From the NCBI GenBank assembly GCA_963995525.1, contig OZ023206.1, positions 1,674,001-1,738,000 on the forward strand: a DNA stretch of 64,000 nt. The letters are read 5' to 3'. This document shows, piece after piece, positions 12,063 to 25,755 of this stretch. The stretch is from Escarpia spicata (Eukaryota; Annelida; Polychaeta; Sabellida; Siboglinidae). Within the stretch, counting starts at the first letter, position 1, and each line of letters opens with the position of its first letter. Position numbers and translations under genes: made by a program. The notes under the pieces were generated by a model. The model was given only the letters and a program-made list of their open reading frames with translations, was not told the origin of the DNA and made no database searches.

Positions 12063-15000
12063 TCATCCCCATTTGATGTTTTATCTTGTGTAGAGCAGCA
12101 GTGCATTCAGTACTCACGAGACAAACATGTCCCATGTCAAAATGTTCGAAAAAAATTAATGCATATCACAGCAAAACGGTATTTGTAGTGCACTTTTTTC
12201 GGCGGAAGGATCCTTAATGTGGTCTTACCCCAAATAGATGTTTTGCACGTTACAAATCTTCACGAAGGCTAGATTGATATCAAGCTACACACATAACTAG
12301 ATTAACCCCAAATGGGAATACATGTTACCGTTTTATCCCCGTCACGTAAGTTACAAGAACATATTACGTAAGTTATAGGTGTGAAAACTCATCCCCATTT
12401 GAATTTTTTTCTTGTCTAAAGCAGCAGTACCTTCAGTACTCACGAGACAAACATGTCCCATGTCCAAGTGTTCGAAAAAAATTAATGCATATCACAGCAA
12501 AACGGTATTTGTAGTGCACTTTTTTCGGAGGAAGGATCCTTAATGTGGTCTTACCCCAAATATATGTTTTGCATGTTACAAATCTTCACGAAGGCTAGAT
12601 TGATATCAAGCTACACACATAATTAGATTAACCACAAATGGGAATACATGTTACCGTTCTATCTCCGTCACGTAAGTTACAAGAACATATTACGTAAGTT
12701 ATAGGTGTGAAAACTCATCCCCATTTGAAGTTTTTTCTTGTCTAAAGCAGAAGTACCTTCAGTACTCACGAGACAAACATGTCCCATATCAAAGTGTTCG
12801 AAAAAAATTAATGCATATCACAGCAAAACGGTATTTGTAATGCACTTTTTTCGGCGGAAGGATATTTAATGTGGTCTTACCCCAAATAGATGTTTTGCAT
12901 GTTACAAATCTTCACGAAGGCTAGATTGATATCAAGCTACACACATAACTAGATTAACCCCAAATGGGAATGCATGTTACCGTTTTATCCCCGTCACGTA
13001 AGTTACAAGAACATATTACGTAAGTTATAGGTGTGAAAACTCATCCCCATTTGATGTTTTATCTTGTCTAAAGCAGCAGTACATTCAGTACTCACGAGAC
13101 AAACATGTCCCATGTCAAAATGTTCGAAAAAAATTAATGCATATCACAGCAAAACGGTATTTGTAGTGCACTTTTTTCGGCGGAAGGATCCTTAATGTGG
13201 TCTTACCCCAAATATATGTTTTGCATGTTACAAATCTTCACGAAGGCTAGATTGATATCATGCTACACACATAACTAGATTAACCCCAAATGGGAATGCA
13301 TGTTACCGTTTTATCCCCGTCACGTAAGTTACAAGAACATATGTCGTAAGTTATAGGTGTGAAAACTCATCCCCATTTGATGTTTTATCTTGTGTAAAGC
13401 AGCAGTACATTCAGTACTCACGAGACAAACATGTCCCATGTCAAAATGTTCGAAAAAAATTAATGCATATCACAGCAAAACGGTATTTGTTGTGCACTTT
13501 TTTCGGCGGAAGGATCCTTAATGTGGTCTTACCCCAAATAGATGTTTTGCATGTTACAAATCTTCACGAAGGCTAGATTGATATCAAGCTACACACATAA
13601 CTAGATTAACCCCAAATGGGAATGCATGTTACCGTTTTATCCCCCTCACGTAAGTTACAAGAACATATTACGTAAGTTATAGGTGTGAAAACTCATCCCC
13701 ATTTGAAGTTTTTTCTTGTCTAAAGCAGCAGTACCTTCAGTACTCACGAGACAAACATGTCCCATATCAAAGTTTTCGAAAACAATTAATGCAAATCACA
13801 GCAAAACGGTATTTGTAGTGCACTTTTTTCGGCGGAAGGATCTTTAATGTGGTCTTACCCCAAATATATGTTTTGCACGTTACAAATCTTCACGAAGGCT
13901 AGATTGATATCAAGCTACACACATAACTAGATTAACCCCAAATGGGAATGCATGTTACCGTTTTATCCCCGTCACGTAAGTTACAAGAACATATGTCGTA
14001 AGTTATAGGTGTGAAAACTCATCCCCATTTGATGTTTTATCTTGTGTAAAGCAGCAGTACATTCAGTACTCACGAGACAAACATGTCCCATGTCAAAATG
14101 TTCGAAAAAAATTAATGCATATCACAGCAAAACGGTATTTGTTGTGCACTTTTTTCGGCGGAAGGATCCTTAATGTGGTCTTACCCCAAATAGATGTTTT
14201 GCATGTTACAAATCTTCACGAAGGCTAGATTGATATCAAGCTACACACATAACTAGATTAACCCCAAATGGGAATGCATGTTACCGTTTTATCCCCGTCA
14301 CGTAAGTTACAAGAACATATTACGTAAGTTATAGGTGTGAAAACTCATCCCCATTTGAAGTTTTTTCTTGTCTAAAGCAGCAGTACCTTCAGTACTCACG
14401 ACCCAAACATGTCCCATATCAAAGTTTTCGAAAAAAATTTATGCAAATCACAGTAAAACGGTATTTGTAGTGCACTTTTTTCGGCGGAAGGATCTTTAAT
14501 GTGGTCTTACCCCAAATATATGTTTTGCACGTTACAAATCTTCACGAAGGCTAGATTGATATCAAGCTACACACATAACTAGATTAACCCCAAATGGGAA
14601 TGCATGTTACCGTTTTATCCCCGTCACGTAAGTTACAAGAACATATTACGTAAGTTATAGGTGTGAAAACTCATCCCCATTTGATGTTTTATCTTGTGTA
14701 AAGCAGCAGTACATTCAGTACTCACGAGACAAACATGTCCCATGTCAAAATGTTCGAAAACAATTAATGCATATCACAGCAAAACGGTATTTGTAGTGCA
14801 CTTTTTTCGGCGGAAGGATCCTTAATGTGGTCTTACCCCAAATAGATGTTTTGCACGTTACAAATCTTCACGAAGGCTAGATTGATATCAAGCTACACAC
14901 ATAACTAGATTAACCCCAAATGGGAATGGATGTTACCGTTTTATCCCCGTCACGTAAGTTACAAGAACATATTACGTAAGTTATAGGTGTGAAAACTCAT

Positions 15001-15322
15001 CCCCATTTGAATTTTTTTCTTGTCTAAAGCAGCAGTACCTTCAGTACTCACGAGACAAACATGTCCCATGTCCAAGTGTTCGAAAAAAATTAATGCATAT
15101 CACAGCAAAACGGTATTTGTAGTGCACTTTTTTCGGAGGAAGGATCCTTAATGTGGTCTTACCCCAAATATATGTTTTGCATGTTACAAATCTTCACGAA
15201 GGCTAGATTGATATCAAGCTACACACATAATTAGATTAACCACAAATGGGAATACATGTTACCGTTCTATCTCCGTCACGTAAGTTACAAGAACATATTA
15301 CGTAAGTTATAGGTGTGAAAAC
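12063..15322 (+). repeat. 10-mer higher-order repeat, copy 2
   Basis: This is the second copy of the C, E, D2, B, C, D, C, D, C, E block, at an exact 3260-bp offset with the private markers retained (ccccctcacg near 13641, cgacccaaac near 14399, gggaatgga near 14922). The pair is far more alike than neighbouring monomers within each block, which is the defining property of a higher-order repeat. Confidence 0.95.
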
Positions 15323-16952
15323 TCATCCCCATTTGAAGTTTTTTCTTGTCTAAAGCAGAAGTACCTTCAGTACTCACGAGACAAACATGTCCCTTATCAA
15401 AGTGTTCGAAAAAAAATAATGCATATCACAGCAAAACGGTATTTGTAATGCACTTTTTTCGGCGGAAGGATATTTAATGTGGTCTTACCCCAAATAGATG
15501 TTTTGCATGTTACAAATCTTCACGAAGGCTAGATTGATATCAAGCTACACACATAACTAGATTAACCCCAAATGGGAATGCATGTTACCGTTTTATCCCC
15601 GTCACGTAAGTTACAAGAACATATTACGTAAGTTATAGGTGTGAAAACTCATCCCCATTTGAAGTTTTTTCTTGTCTAAAGCAGCAGTACCTTCAGTACT
15701 CACGAGACAAACATGTCCCATATCAAAGTTTTCGAAAAAAATTAATGCAAATCACAGCAAAACGGTATTTGTAGTGCACTTTTTTCGGCGGAAGGATCTT
15801 TAATGTGGTCTTACCCCAAATATATGTTTTGCACGTTACAAATCTTCACGAAGGCTAGATTGATATCAAGCTACACACATAACTAGATTAACCCCAAATG
15901 GGAATGCATGTTACCGTTTTATCCCCGTCACGTAAGTTACAAGAACATATGTCGTAAGTTATAGGTGTGAAAACTCATCCCCATTTGATGTTTTATCTTG
16001 TGTAAAGCAGCAGTACATTCAGTACTCACGAGACAAACATGTCCCATGTCAAAATGTTCGAAAAAAATTAATGCATATCACAGCAAAACGGTATTTGTTG
16101 TGCACTTTTTTCGGCGGAAGGATCCTTAATGTGGTCTTACCCCAAATAGATGTTTTGCATGTTACAAATCTTCACGAAGGCTAGATTGATATCAAGCTAC
16201 ACACATAACTAGATTAACCCCAAATGGGAATGCATGTTACCGTTTTATCCCCGTCACGTAAGTTACAAGAACATATTACGTAAGTTATAGGTGTGAAAAC
16301 TCATCCCCATTTGATGTTTTATCTTGTGTAAAGCAGCAGTACATTCAGTACTCACGAGACAAACATGTCCCATGTCAAAATGTTCGAAAACAATTAATGC
16401 ATATCACAGCAAAACGGTATTTGTAGTGCACTTTTTTCGGCGGAAGGATCCTTAATGTGGTCTTACCCCAAATAGATGTTTTGCACGTTACAAATCTTCA
16501 CGAAGGCTAGATTGATATCAAGCTACACACATAACTAGATTAACCCCAAATGGGAATGGATGTTACCGTTTTATCCCCGTCACGTAAGTTACAAGAACAT
16601 ATTACGTAAGTTATAGGTGTGAAAACTCATCCCCATTTGAATTTTTTTCTTGTCTAAAGCAGCAGTACCTTCAGTACTCACGAGACAAACATGTCCCATG
16701 TCCAAGTGTTCGAAAAAAATTAATGCATATCACAGCAAAACGGTATTTGTAGTGCACTTTTTTCGGCGGAAGGATCCTTAATGTGGTCTTACCCCAAATA
16801 GATGTTTTGCACGTTACAAATCTTCACGAAGGCTAGATTGATATCAAGCTACACACATAACTAGATTAACCCCAAATGGGAATGCATGTTACCGTTTTAT
16901 CCCCGTCACGTAACTTACAAGAACATATTACGTAAGTTATAGGTGTGAAAAC
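15323..16952 (+). repeat. Contracted third copy of the 10-mer block
   Basis: After copy 2 the array reads D2 (15323, with gcagaagtacc), D, C (tttgttg), C (gaaaacaatt and gggaatgga), E (16627). This follows the 10-mer order D2, B, C, D, C, D, C, E with the B-C pair and one D missing. The gggaatgga marker at 16552 sits 1630 bp after its copy-2 counterpart. The 15323 copy has private changes (cccttatc, an altered A-tract). Loss of internal monomers by unequal exchange is the inferred cause. Confidence 0.8.
15649..15974 (+). repeat. Class D satellite monomer (representative)
   Basis: Class D has the head gaagttttttcttgtct, then accttcag, catatcaaagttttcg, aatgcaaatcac, aaggatctttaatg, aaatatatg and gcacgtt. 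The GGATCC site is destroyed by a C-to-T change, so this class would resist BamHI. It is one of the most common classes and is very uniform, for example at 1957, 2935, 3587, 4239, 25756, 27059, 29991, 31620, 32924, 36511, 40098, 43358, 46944, 50530, 52814 and 56074. The linked substitutions spread over about 170 bp show that D is a true lineage rather than random noise. Confidence 0.9.
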
Positions 16953-19234
16953 TCATCCCCATTTGAAGTTTTTTCTTGTCTAAAGCAGCAGTACATTCAG
17001 TACTCACGAGACAAACATGTCCCATGTAAAAAATTTCGAAAAAAATTAATGCATATCACAGCAAAACGGTATTTGTAGTGCACTTTTTTCGGCGGAAGGA
17101 TCCTTAATGTGGTCTTACCCCAAATAGATGTTTTGCATGTTACAAATCTTCACGAAGGCTAGATTGATATCAAGCTACACACATAACTAGATTAACCCCA
17201 AATGGGAATGCATGTTACCGTTTTATCCCCGTCACGTAAGTTACAAGAACATATTACGTAAGTTATAGGTGTGAAAACTCATCCCCATTTGAAGTTTTTT
17301 CTTGTCTAAAGCAGCAGTACCTTCAGTACTCACGAGACAAACATGTCCCATATCAAAGTTTTCGAAAACAATTAATGCAAATCACAGCAAAACGGTATTT
17401 GTAGTGCACTTTTTTCGGCGGAAGGATCTTTAATGTGGTTTTACCCCAAATATATGTTTTGCACGTTACAAATCTTCACGAAGGCTAGATTGATATCAAG
17501 CTACACACATAACTAGATTAACCCCAAATGGGAATGCATGTTACCGTTTTATCCCCGTCACGTAAGTTACAAGAACATATTACGTAAGTTATAGGTGTGA
17601 AAACTCATCCCCATTTGATGTTTTATCTTGTGTAAAGCAGCAGTACATTCAGTACTCACGAGACAAACATGTCCCATGTCAAAATGTTCGAAAAAAATTA
17701 ATGCATATCACAGCAAAACGGTATTTGTAGTGCACTTTTTTCGGCGGAAGGATCCTTAATGTGGTCTTAACCCAAATAGATGTTTTGCACGTTACAAATC
17801 TTCACGAAGGCTAGATTGATATCAAGCTACAAAAATAACTAGATTAACCCCAAATGGGAATGCATGTTACCGTTTTATCCCCGTCACGTAAGTTACAAGA
17901 ACATATTACGTAAGTTATAGGTGTGAAAACTCATCCCCATTTGAATTTTTTTCTTGTCTAAAGCAGCAGTACCTTCAGTACTCACGAGACAAACATGTCC
18001 CATGTCCAAGTGTTTGAAAAAAATTAATGCATATCACAGCAAAACGGTATTTGTAGTGCACTTTTTTCGGAGGAAGGATCCTTAATGTGGTCTTACCCCA
18101 AATATATGTTTTGCATGTTACAAATCTTCACGAAGGCTAGATTGATATTAAGCTACACACATAACTAGATTAACCCCAAATGGGAATGCATGTTACCGTT
18201 TTATCCCCGTCACGTAAGTTACAAGAACATATTACGTAAGTTATAGGTGTGAAAACTCATCCCCATTTGATGTTTTATCTTGTCTAAAGCAGCAGTACAT
18301 TCAGTACTCACGAGACAAACATGTCCCATGTCAAAATGTTCGAAAAAAATTAATGCATATCACAGCAAAACGGTATTTGTAGTGCACTTTTTTCGGCGGA
18401 AGGATCTTTAATGTGGTCTTACCCCAAATATATGTTTTGCACGTTACAAATCTTCACGAAGGCTAGATTGATATCAAGCTACACACATAACTAGATTAAC
18501 CCCAAATGGGAATGCATGTTACCGTTTTATCCCCGTCACGTAAGTTACAAGAACATATTACGTAAGTTATAGGTGTGAAAACTCATCCCCATTTGAATTT
18601 TTTTCTTGTCTAAAGCAGCAGTACCTTCAGTACTCACGAGACAAACATGTCCCATGTCCAAGTGTTCGAAAAAAATTAATGCATATCACAGCAAAACGGT
18701 ATTTGTAGTGCACTTTTTTCGGCGGAAGGATCCTTAATGTGGTCTTACCCCAAATAGATGTTTTGCACGTTACAAATCTTCACGAAGGCTAAATTGATAT
18801 CAAGCTACACACATAACTAGATTAACCCCAAATGGGAATGCATGTTACCGTTTTATCCCCGTCACGTAAGTTACAAGAACATATTACGTAAGTTATAGGT
18901 GTGAAAACTCATCCCCATTTGATGTTTTATCTTGTCTAAAGCAGCAGTACATTCAGTACTCACGAGACAAACGTGTCCCATGTAAAAATGTTCGAAAAAA
19001 ATTAATGCATATCACAGCAAAACGGTATTTGTAGTGCACTTTTTTCGGCGGAAGGATCCTTAATGTGGTCTTACCCCAAATAGATGTTTTGCATGTTACA
19101 AATCTTCACGAAGGCTAGATTGATATCAAGCTACACACATAACTAGATTAACCCCAAATGGGAATGCATGTTACCGTTTTATCCCCGTCACGTAAGTTAC
19201 AAGAACATATTACGTAAGTTATAGGTGTGAAAAC
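16953..19234 (+). repeat. Mixed monomers without clear HOR
   Basis: Seven monomers start at 16953, 17279, 17605, 17931, 18257, 18583 and 18909. The first has a D head and a B'-like body with gtaaaaaatttcg. The others are D, C, E, B, E and B' types. The 17605 copy has tacaaaaataac and ttaacccaaat, and the 17931 copy has gtgtttgaa. I see no repeated multi-monomer order and no non-satellite sequence. Confidence 0.85.
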
Positions 19235-21843
19235 TCATCCCCATTTGAATTTTTTTCTTGTCTAAAGCAGCAGTACCTTCAGTACTCACGAGACAAACAT
19301 GTCCCATGTCCAAGTGTTTGAAAAAAATTAATGCATATCACAGCAAAACGGTATTTGTAGTGCACTTTTTTCGGCGGAAGGATCCTTAATGTGGTCTTAC
19401 CCCAAATAGATGTTTTGCATGTTACAAATCTTCACGAAGGCTAGATTGATATCATGCTACACACATAACTAGATTAACCCCAAATGGGAATGCATGTTAC
19501 CGTTTTATCCCCGTCACGTAAGTTACAAGAACATATTACGTAAGTTATAGGTGTGAAAACTCATCCCCATTTGATGTTTTATCTTGTCTAAAGCAGCAGT
19601 ACCTTCAGTACTCACGAGACAAACATGTCCCATATCAAAGTTTTCGAAAAAAATTAATGCAAATCACAGCAAAACGGTATTTGTAGTGCACTTTTTTCGG
19701 CGGAAGGATCTTTAATGTGGTCTTACCCCAAATATATGTTTTGCACGTTACAAATCTTCACGAAGGCTAGATTGATATCAAGCTACACACATGACTAGAT
19801 TAACCCCAAATGGGAATGCATGTTACCGTTTTATCCCCGTCACGTAAGTTACAAGAACATATTACGTAAGTTATAGGTGTGAAAACTCATCCCCATTTGA
19901 AGTTTTTTCTTGTCTAAAGCAGCAGTACCTTCAGTACTCACGAGACAAACATGTCCCATATCAAAGTGTTCGAAAACAATTAATGCATATCACAGCAAAA
20001 CGGTATTTGTAGTGCACTTTTTTCGGCGGAAGGATCTTTAATGTGGTCTTACCCCAAATATATGTTTTGCACGTTACAAATCTTCACGAAGGCTAGATTG
20101 ATATCAAGCTACACACATAACTAGATTAACCCCAAATGGGAATGCATGTTACCGTTTTATCCCCGTCACGTAAGTTACAAGAACATATTACGTAAGTTAT
20201 AGGTGTGAAAACTCATCCCCATTTGAATTTTTTTCTTGTCTAAAGCAGCAGTACCTTCAGTACTCACGAGACAAACATGTCCCATGTCCAAGTGTTTGAA
20301 AAAAATTAATGCATATCACAGCAAAACGGTATTTGTAGTGCACCTTTTTTCGGAGGAAGGATCCTTAATGTGGTCTTACCCCAAATATATGTTTTGCATG
20401 TTACAAATCTTCACGAAGGCTAGATTGATATCAAGCTACACACATAACTAGATTAACCCCAAATGGGAATGCATGTTACCGTTTTATCCCCGTCACGTAA
20501 GTTACAAGAACATATTACGTAAGTTATAGGTGTGAAAACTCATCCCCATTTGATGTTTTATCTTGTCTAAAGCAGCAGTACATTCAGTACTCACGAGACA
20601 AATATGTCCCATTTCAAAATGTTCGAAACAAATTAATGCATATCACAGCAAAACGGTATTTGTAGTGCACTTTTTTCGGCGGAAGGATCCTTAATGTGGT
20701 CTTACCCCAAATAGATGTTTTGCATGTTACAAATCTTCACGAAGGCTAGATTGATATCATGCTACACACATAACTAGATTAACCCCAAATGGGAATGCAT
20801 GTTACCGTTTTATCCCCGTCACGTAAGTTACAAGAACATATTACGTAAGTTATAGGTGTGAAAACTCATCCCCATTTGATGTTTTATCTTGTCTAAAGCA
20901 GCAGTACCTTCAGTACTCACGAGACAAACATGTCCCATATCAAAGTTTTCGAAAAAAATTAATGCAAATCACAGCAAAACGGTATTTGTAGTGCACTTTT
21001 TTCGGCGGAAGGATCTTTAATGTGGTCTTACCCCAAATATATGTTTTGCACGTTACAAATCTTCACGAAGGCTAGATTGATATCAAGCTACACACATAAC
21101 TAGGTTAACCCCAAATGGGAATGCATGTTACCGTTTTATCCCCGTCACGTAAGTTACAAGAACATATTACGTAAGTTATAGGTGTGAAAACTCATCCCCA
21201 TTTGAAGTTTTTTCTTGTCTAAAGCAGCAGTACCTTCAGTACTCACGAGACAAACATGTCCCATATCAAAGTGTTCGAAAAAAATTAATGCATATCACAA
21301 CAAAACGGTATTTGTAGTGCACTTTTTTCGGCGGAAGGATCTTTAATGTGGTCTTACCCCAAATATATGTTTTGCACGTTACAAATCTTCACGAAGGCTA
21401 GATTGATATCAAGCTACACACATAACTAGATTAACCCCAAATGGGAATGCATGTTACCGTTTTATCCCCGTCACGTAAGTTACAAGAACATATTACGTAA
21501 GTTATAGGTGTGAAAACTCATCCCCATTTGAATTTTTTTCTTGTCTAAAGCAGCAGTACCTTCAGTACTCACGAGACAAACATGTCCCATATCCAAGTGT
21601 TCGAAAAAAATTAATGCATATCACAGCAAAACGGTATTTGTAGTGCACTTTTTTCGGCGGAAGGATCCTTAATGTGGTCTTACCCCAAATATATGTTTTG
21701 CACGTTACAAATCTTCACGAAGGCTAGATTGATATCAAGCTACACACATAACTAGATTAACCCCAAATGGGAATGCATGTTACCGTTTTATCCCCGTCAC
21801 GTAAGTTACAAGAACATATTACGTAAGTTATAGGTGTGAAAAC
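19235..21843 (+). repeat. 4-mer higher-order repeat, two copies
   Basis: Blocks 19235-20539 (1305 bp) and 20540-21843 (1304 bp) share the order catgc-type monomer, B-head/D-body mosaic, D-head monomer with gtgttcg and gatcttt, then E. The mosaic members at 19561 and 20866 are nearly the same, with private changes catgactag and ctaggttaac. The extra base in the first block is a c inserted at about 20343 before the T-tract of the E monomer at 20213. The first members differ in class (E versus B), so homology is strongest over the last three. Confidence 0.78.
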
Positions 21844-24800
21844 TCATCCCCATTTGATGTTTTATCTTGTCTAAAGCAGCAGTACATTCAGTACTCACGA
21901 GACAAACGTGTCCCATGTAAAAATGTTCGAAAAAAATTAATGCATATCACAGCAAAACGGTATTTGTAGTGCACTTTTTTCGGCGGAAGGATCCTTAATG
22001 TGGTCTTACCCCAAATAGATGTTTTGCATGTTACAAATCTTCACGAAGGCTAGATTTATATCAAGCTACACACATAACTAGATTAACCCCAAATGGGAAT
22101 GCATGTTACCGTTTTATCCCCGTCACGTAAGTTACAAGAACATATTACGTAAGTTATAGGTGTGAAAACTCATCCCCATTTGAATTTTTTTCTTGTCTAA
22201 AGCAGCAGTACCTTCAGTACTCACGAGACAAACATGTCCATTGTCCAAGTGTTTGAAAAAAATTAATGCATATCACAGCAAAACGGTATTTGTAGTGCAC
22301 TTTTTTCGGAGGAAGGATCCTTAATGTGGTCTTACCCCAAATATATGTTTTGCATGTTACAAATCTTCACGAAGGCTAGATTGATATCAAGCTACACACA
22401 TAACTAGATTAACCCCAAATGGGAATGCATGTTACCGTTTTATCCCCGTCACGTAAGTTACAAGAACATATTACGTAAGTTATAGGTGTGAAAACTCATC
22501 CCCATTTGATGTTTTATCTTGTCTAAAGCAGCAGTACATTCAGTACTCACGAGACAAACATGTCCCATGTAAAAATGTTCGAAAAAAATTAATGCATATC
22601 ACAGCAAAACGGTATTTGTAGTGCACTTTTTTCGGCGGAAGGATCCTTAATGTGGTCTTACCCCAAATAGATGTTTTGCATGTTACAAATCTTCACGAAG
22701 GCTAGATTGATATCATGCTACACACATAACTAGATTAACCCCAAATGGGAATGCATGTTACCGTTTTATCCCCGTCACGTAAGTTACAAGAACATATTAC
22801 GTAAGTTATAGGTGTGAAAACTCATCCCCATTTGATGTTTTATCTTGTCTAAAGCAGCAGTACATTCAGTACTCACGAGACAAACATGTCCCATGTAAAA
22901 ATGTTCGAAAAAAATTAATGCATATCACAGCAAAACGGTATTTGTAGTGCACTTTTTTCGGCGGAAGGATCCTTAATGTGGTCTTACCCCAAATAGATGT
23001 TTTGCATGTTACAAATCTTCACGAAGGCTAGATTAATATCAAGCTACACACATAACTAGATTAACCCCAAATGGGAATGCATGTTACCGTTTTATCCCTG
23101 TCACGTAAGTTACAAGAACATATTACGTAAGTTATAGGTGTGAAAACTCATCCCCATTTGAATTTTTTTCTTGTCTAAAGCAGCAGTACCTTCAGTACTC
23201 ACGAGACAAACATGTCCCATATCAAAGTTTTCGAAAAAAATTAATGCAAATCACAGCAAAACGGTATTTGTAGTGCACTTTTTTCGGCGGAAGGATCTTT
23301 AATGTGGTCTTACCCCAAATATATGTTTTGCACGTTACAAATCTTCACGAAGGCTAGATTGATATCAAGCTACACACATAACTAGATTAACCCCAAATGG
23401 GAATGCATGTTACCGTTTTATCCCCGTCACGTAAGTTACAAGAACATATTACGTAAGTTATAGGTGTGAAAACTCATCCCCATTTGAAGTTTTTTCTTGT
23501 CTAAAGCAGCAGTACCTTCAGTACTCACGAGACAAACATGTCCCATATCAAAGTGTTCGAAAAAAATTAATGCATATCACAGCAAAACGGTATTTGTAAT
23601 GCACTTTTTTCGGCGGAAGGATATTTAATGTGGTCTTACCCCAAATAGATGTTTTGCATGTTACAAATCTTCACGAAGGCTAGATTGATATCAAGCTACA
23701 CACATAACTAGATTAACCCCAAATGGGAATGCATGTTACCGTTTTATCCCCGTCACGTAAGTTACAAGAACATATTACGTAAGTTATAGGTGTGAAAACT
23801 CATCCCCATTTGATGTTTTATCTTGTCTAAAGCAGCAGTACATTCAGTACTCACGAGACAAACATGTCCCATGTCAAAATGTTCGAAAAAAATTAATGCA
23901 TATCACAGCAAAACGGTATTTGTAGTGCACTTTTTTCGGCGGAAGGATCCTTAATGTGGTCTTACCCCAAATATATGTTTTGCATGTTACAAATCTTCAC
24001 GAAGGCTAGATTGATATCATGCTACACACATAACTAGATTAACCCCAAATGGGAATGCATGTTACCGTTTTATCCCCGTCACGTAAGTTACAAGAACATA
24101 TTACGTAAGTTATAGGTGTGAAAACTCATCCCCATTTGATGTTTTATCTTGTCTAAAGCAGCAGTACATTCAGTACTCACGAGACAAACATGTCCCATGT
24201 AAAAATGTTCGAAAAAAATTAATGCATATCACAGCAAAACGGTATTTGTAGTGCACTTTTTTCGGCGGAAGGATCCTTAATGTGGTCTTACCCCAAATAG
24301 ATGTTTTGCATGTTACAAATCTTCACGAAGGCTAGATTGATATCAAGCTACACACATAACTAGATTAACTCCAAATGGGAATGCATGTTACCGTTTTATC
24401 CCCGTCACGTAAGTTACAAGAACATATTACGTAAGTTATAGGTGTGAAAACTCATCCCCATTTGAAGTTTTTTCTTGTCTAAAGCAGCAGTTCCTTCAGT
24501 ACTCACGAGACAAACATGTCCCATATCAAAGTTTTCGAAAAAAATTAATGCAAATCACAGCAAAACGGTATTTGTAGTGCACTTTTTTCGGCGGAAGGAT
24601 CTTTAATGTGGTCTTACCCCAAATATATGTTTTGCACGTTACAAATCTTCACGAAGGCTAGATTGATATCAAGCTACACACATAACTAGATTAACCCCAA
24701 ATGGGAATGCATGTTACCGTTTTATCCCCGTCACGTAAGTTACAAGAACATATTACGTAAGTTATAGGTGTGAAAACTCATCCCCATTTGATGTTTTATC

Positions 24801-25755
24801 TTGTGTAGAGCAGCAGTACATTCAGTACTCACGAGACAAACATGTCCCATGTCAAAATGTTCGAAAAAAATTAATGCATATCACAGCAAAACGGTATTTG
24901 TAGTGCACTTTTTTCGGCGGAAGGATCCTTAATGTGGTCTTACCCCAAATATATGTTTTGCACGTTACAAATCTTCACGAAGGCTAGATTGATATCAAGC
25001 TACACACATAACTAGATTAACCCCAAATGGGAATGCATGTTACCGTTTTATCCCCGTCACGTAAGTTACAAGAACATATTACGTAAGTTATAGGTGTGAA
25101 AACTCATCCCCATTTGAATTTTTTTCTTTTCTAAAGCAGCAGTACCTTCAGTACTCACGAGACAAACATGTCCCATGTCCAAGTGTTCGAAAAAAATTAA
25201 TGCATATCACAGCAAAACGGTATTTGTAGTGCACTTTTTTCGGAGGAAGGATCCTTAATGTGGTCTTACCCCAAATATATGTTTTGCATGTTACAAATCT
25301 TCAAGAAGGCTAGATTGATATCAAGCTACACACATAACTAGATTAACCCCAAATGGGAATGCATGTTACCGTTTTATCCCCGTCACGTAAGTTACAAGAA
25401 CATATTACGTAAGTTATAGGTGTGAAAACTCATCCCCATTTGATGTTTTATCTTGTCTAAAGCAGCAGTACATTCAGTACTCACGAGACAAACATGTCCC
25501 ATGTAAAAAATTTCGAAAAAAAGTTATACATATCACAGCAAAACGGTATTTGTAGTGCACTTTTTTCGGCGGAAGGATCCTTAGTGTGGTCTTACCCCAA
25601 ATAGATGTTTTGCATGTTACAAATCTTCACGAAGGCTAGATTGATATCAAGCTACACACATAACTAGATTAACCCCAAATGGGAATGCATGTTACCGTTT
25701 TATCCCCGTCACGTAAGTTACAAGAACATATTACGTAAGTTATAGGTGTGAAAAC
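21844..25755 (+). repeat. Mixed B', E, D monomers
   Basis: Twelve monomers start at 21844, 22170, 22496, 22822, 23148, 23474, 23800, 24126, 24452, 24778, 25104 and 25430. The first carries caaacgtgtccc, shared with the copy at 18909 nine monomers earlier. The 23148 copy has an E head on a D body. The 25430 copy has a disturbed A-tract region (gtaaaaaatttcg, aagttatac) and ccttagtgtgg. The D2, B, B', D order at 23474-24777 recalls the block at 29340-32597. No gene or insertion is visible. Confidence 0.82.

Noticed and set aside
20236..20451. 71-codon open frame starting at TTG
   Set aside because: It lies entirely within one satellite monomer (20213-20539) and exists only because of a one-base c insertion near 20343 that joins two frames. 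There is no ATG start, domain or conserved frame in the other 195 monomers.
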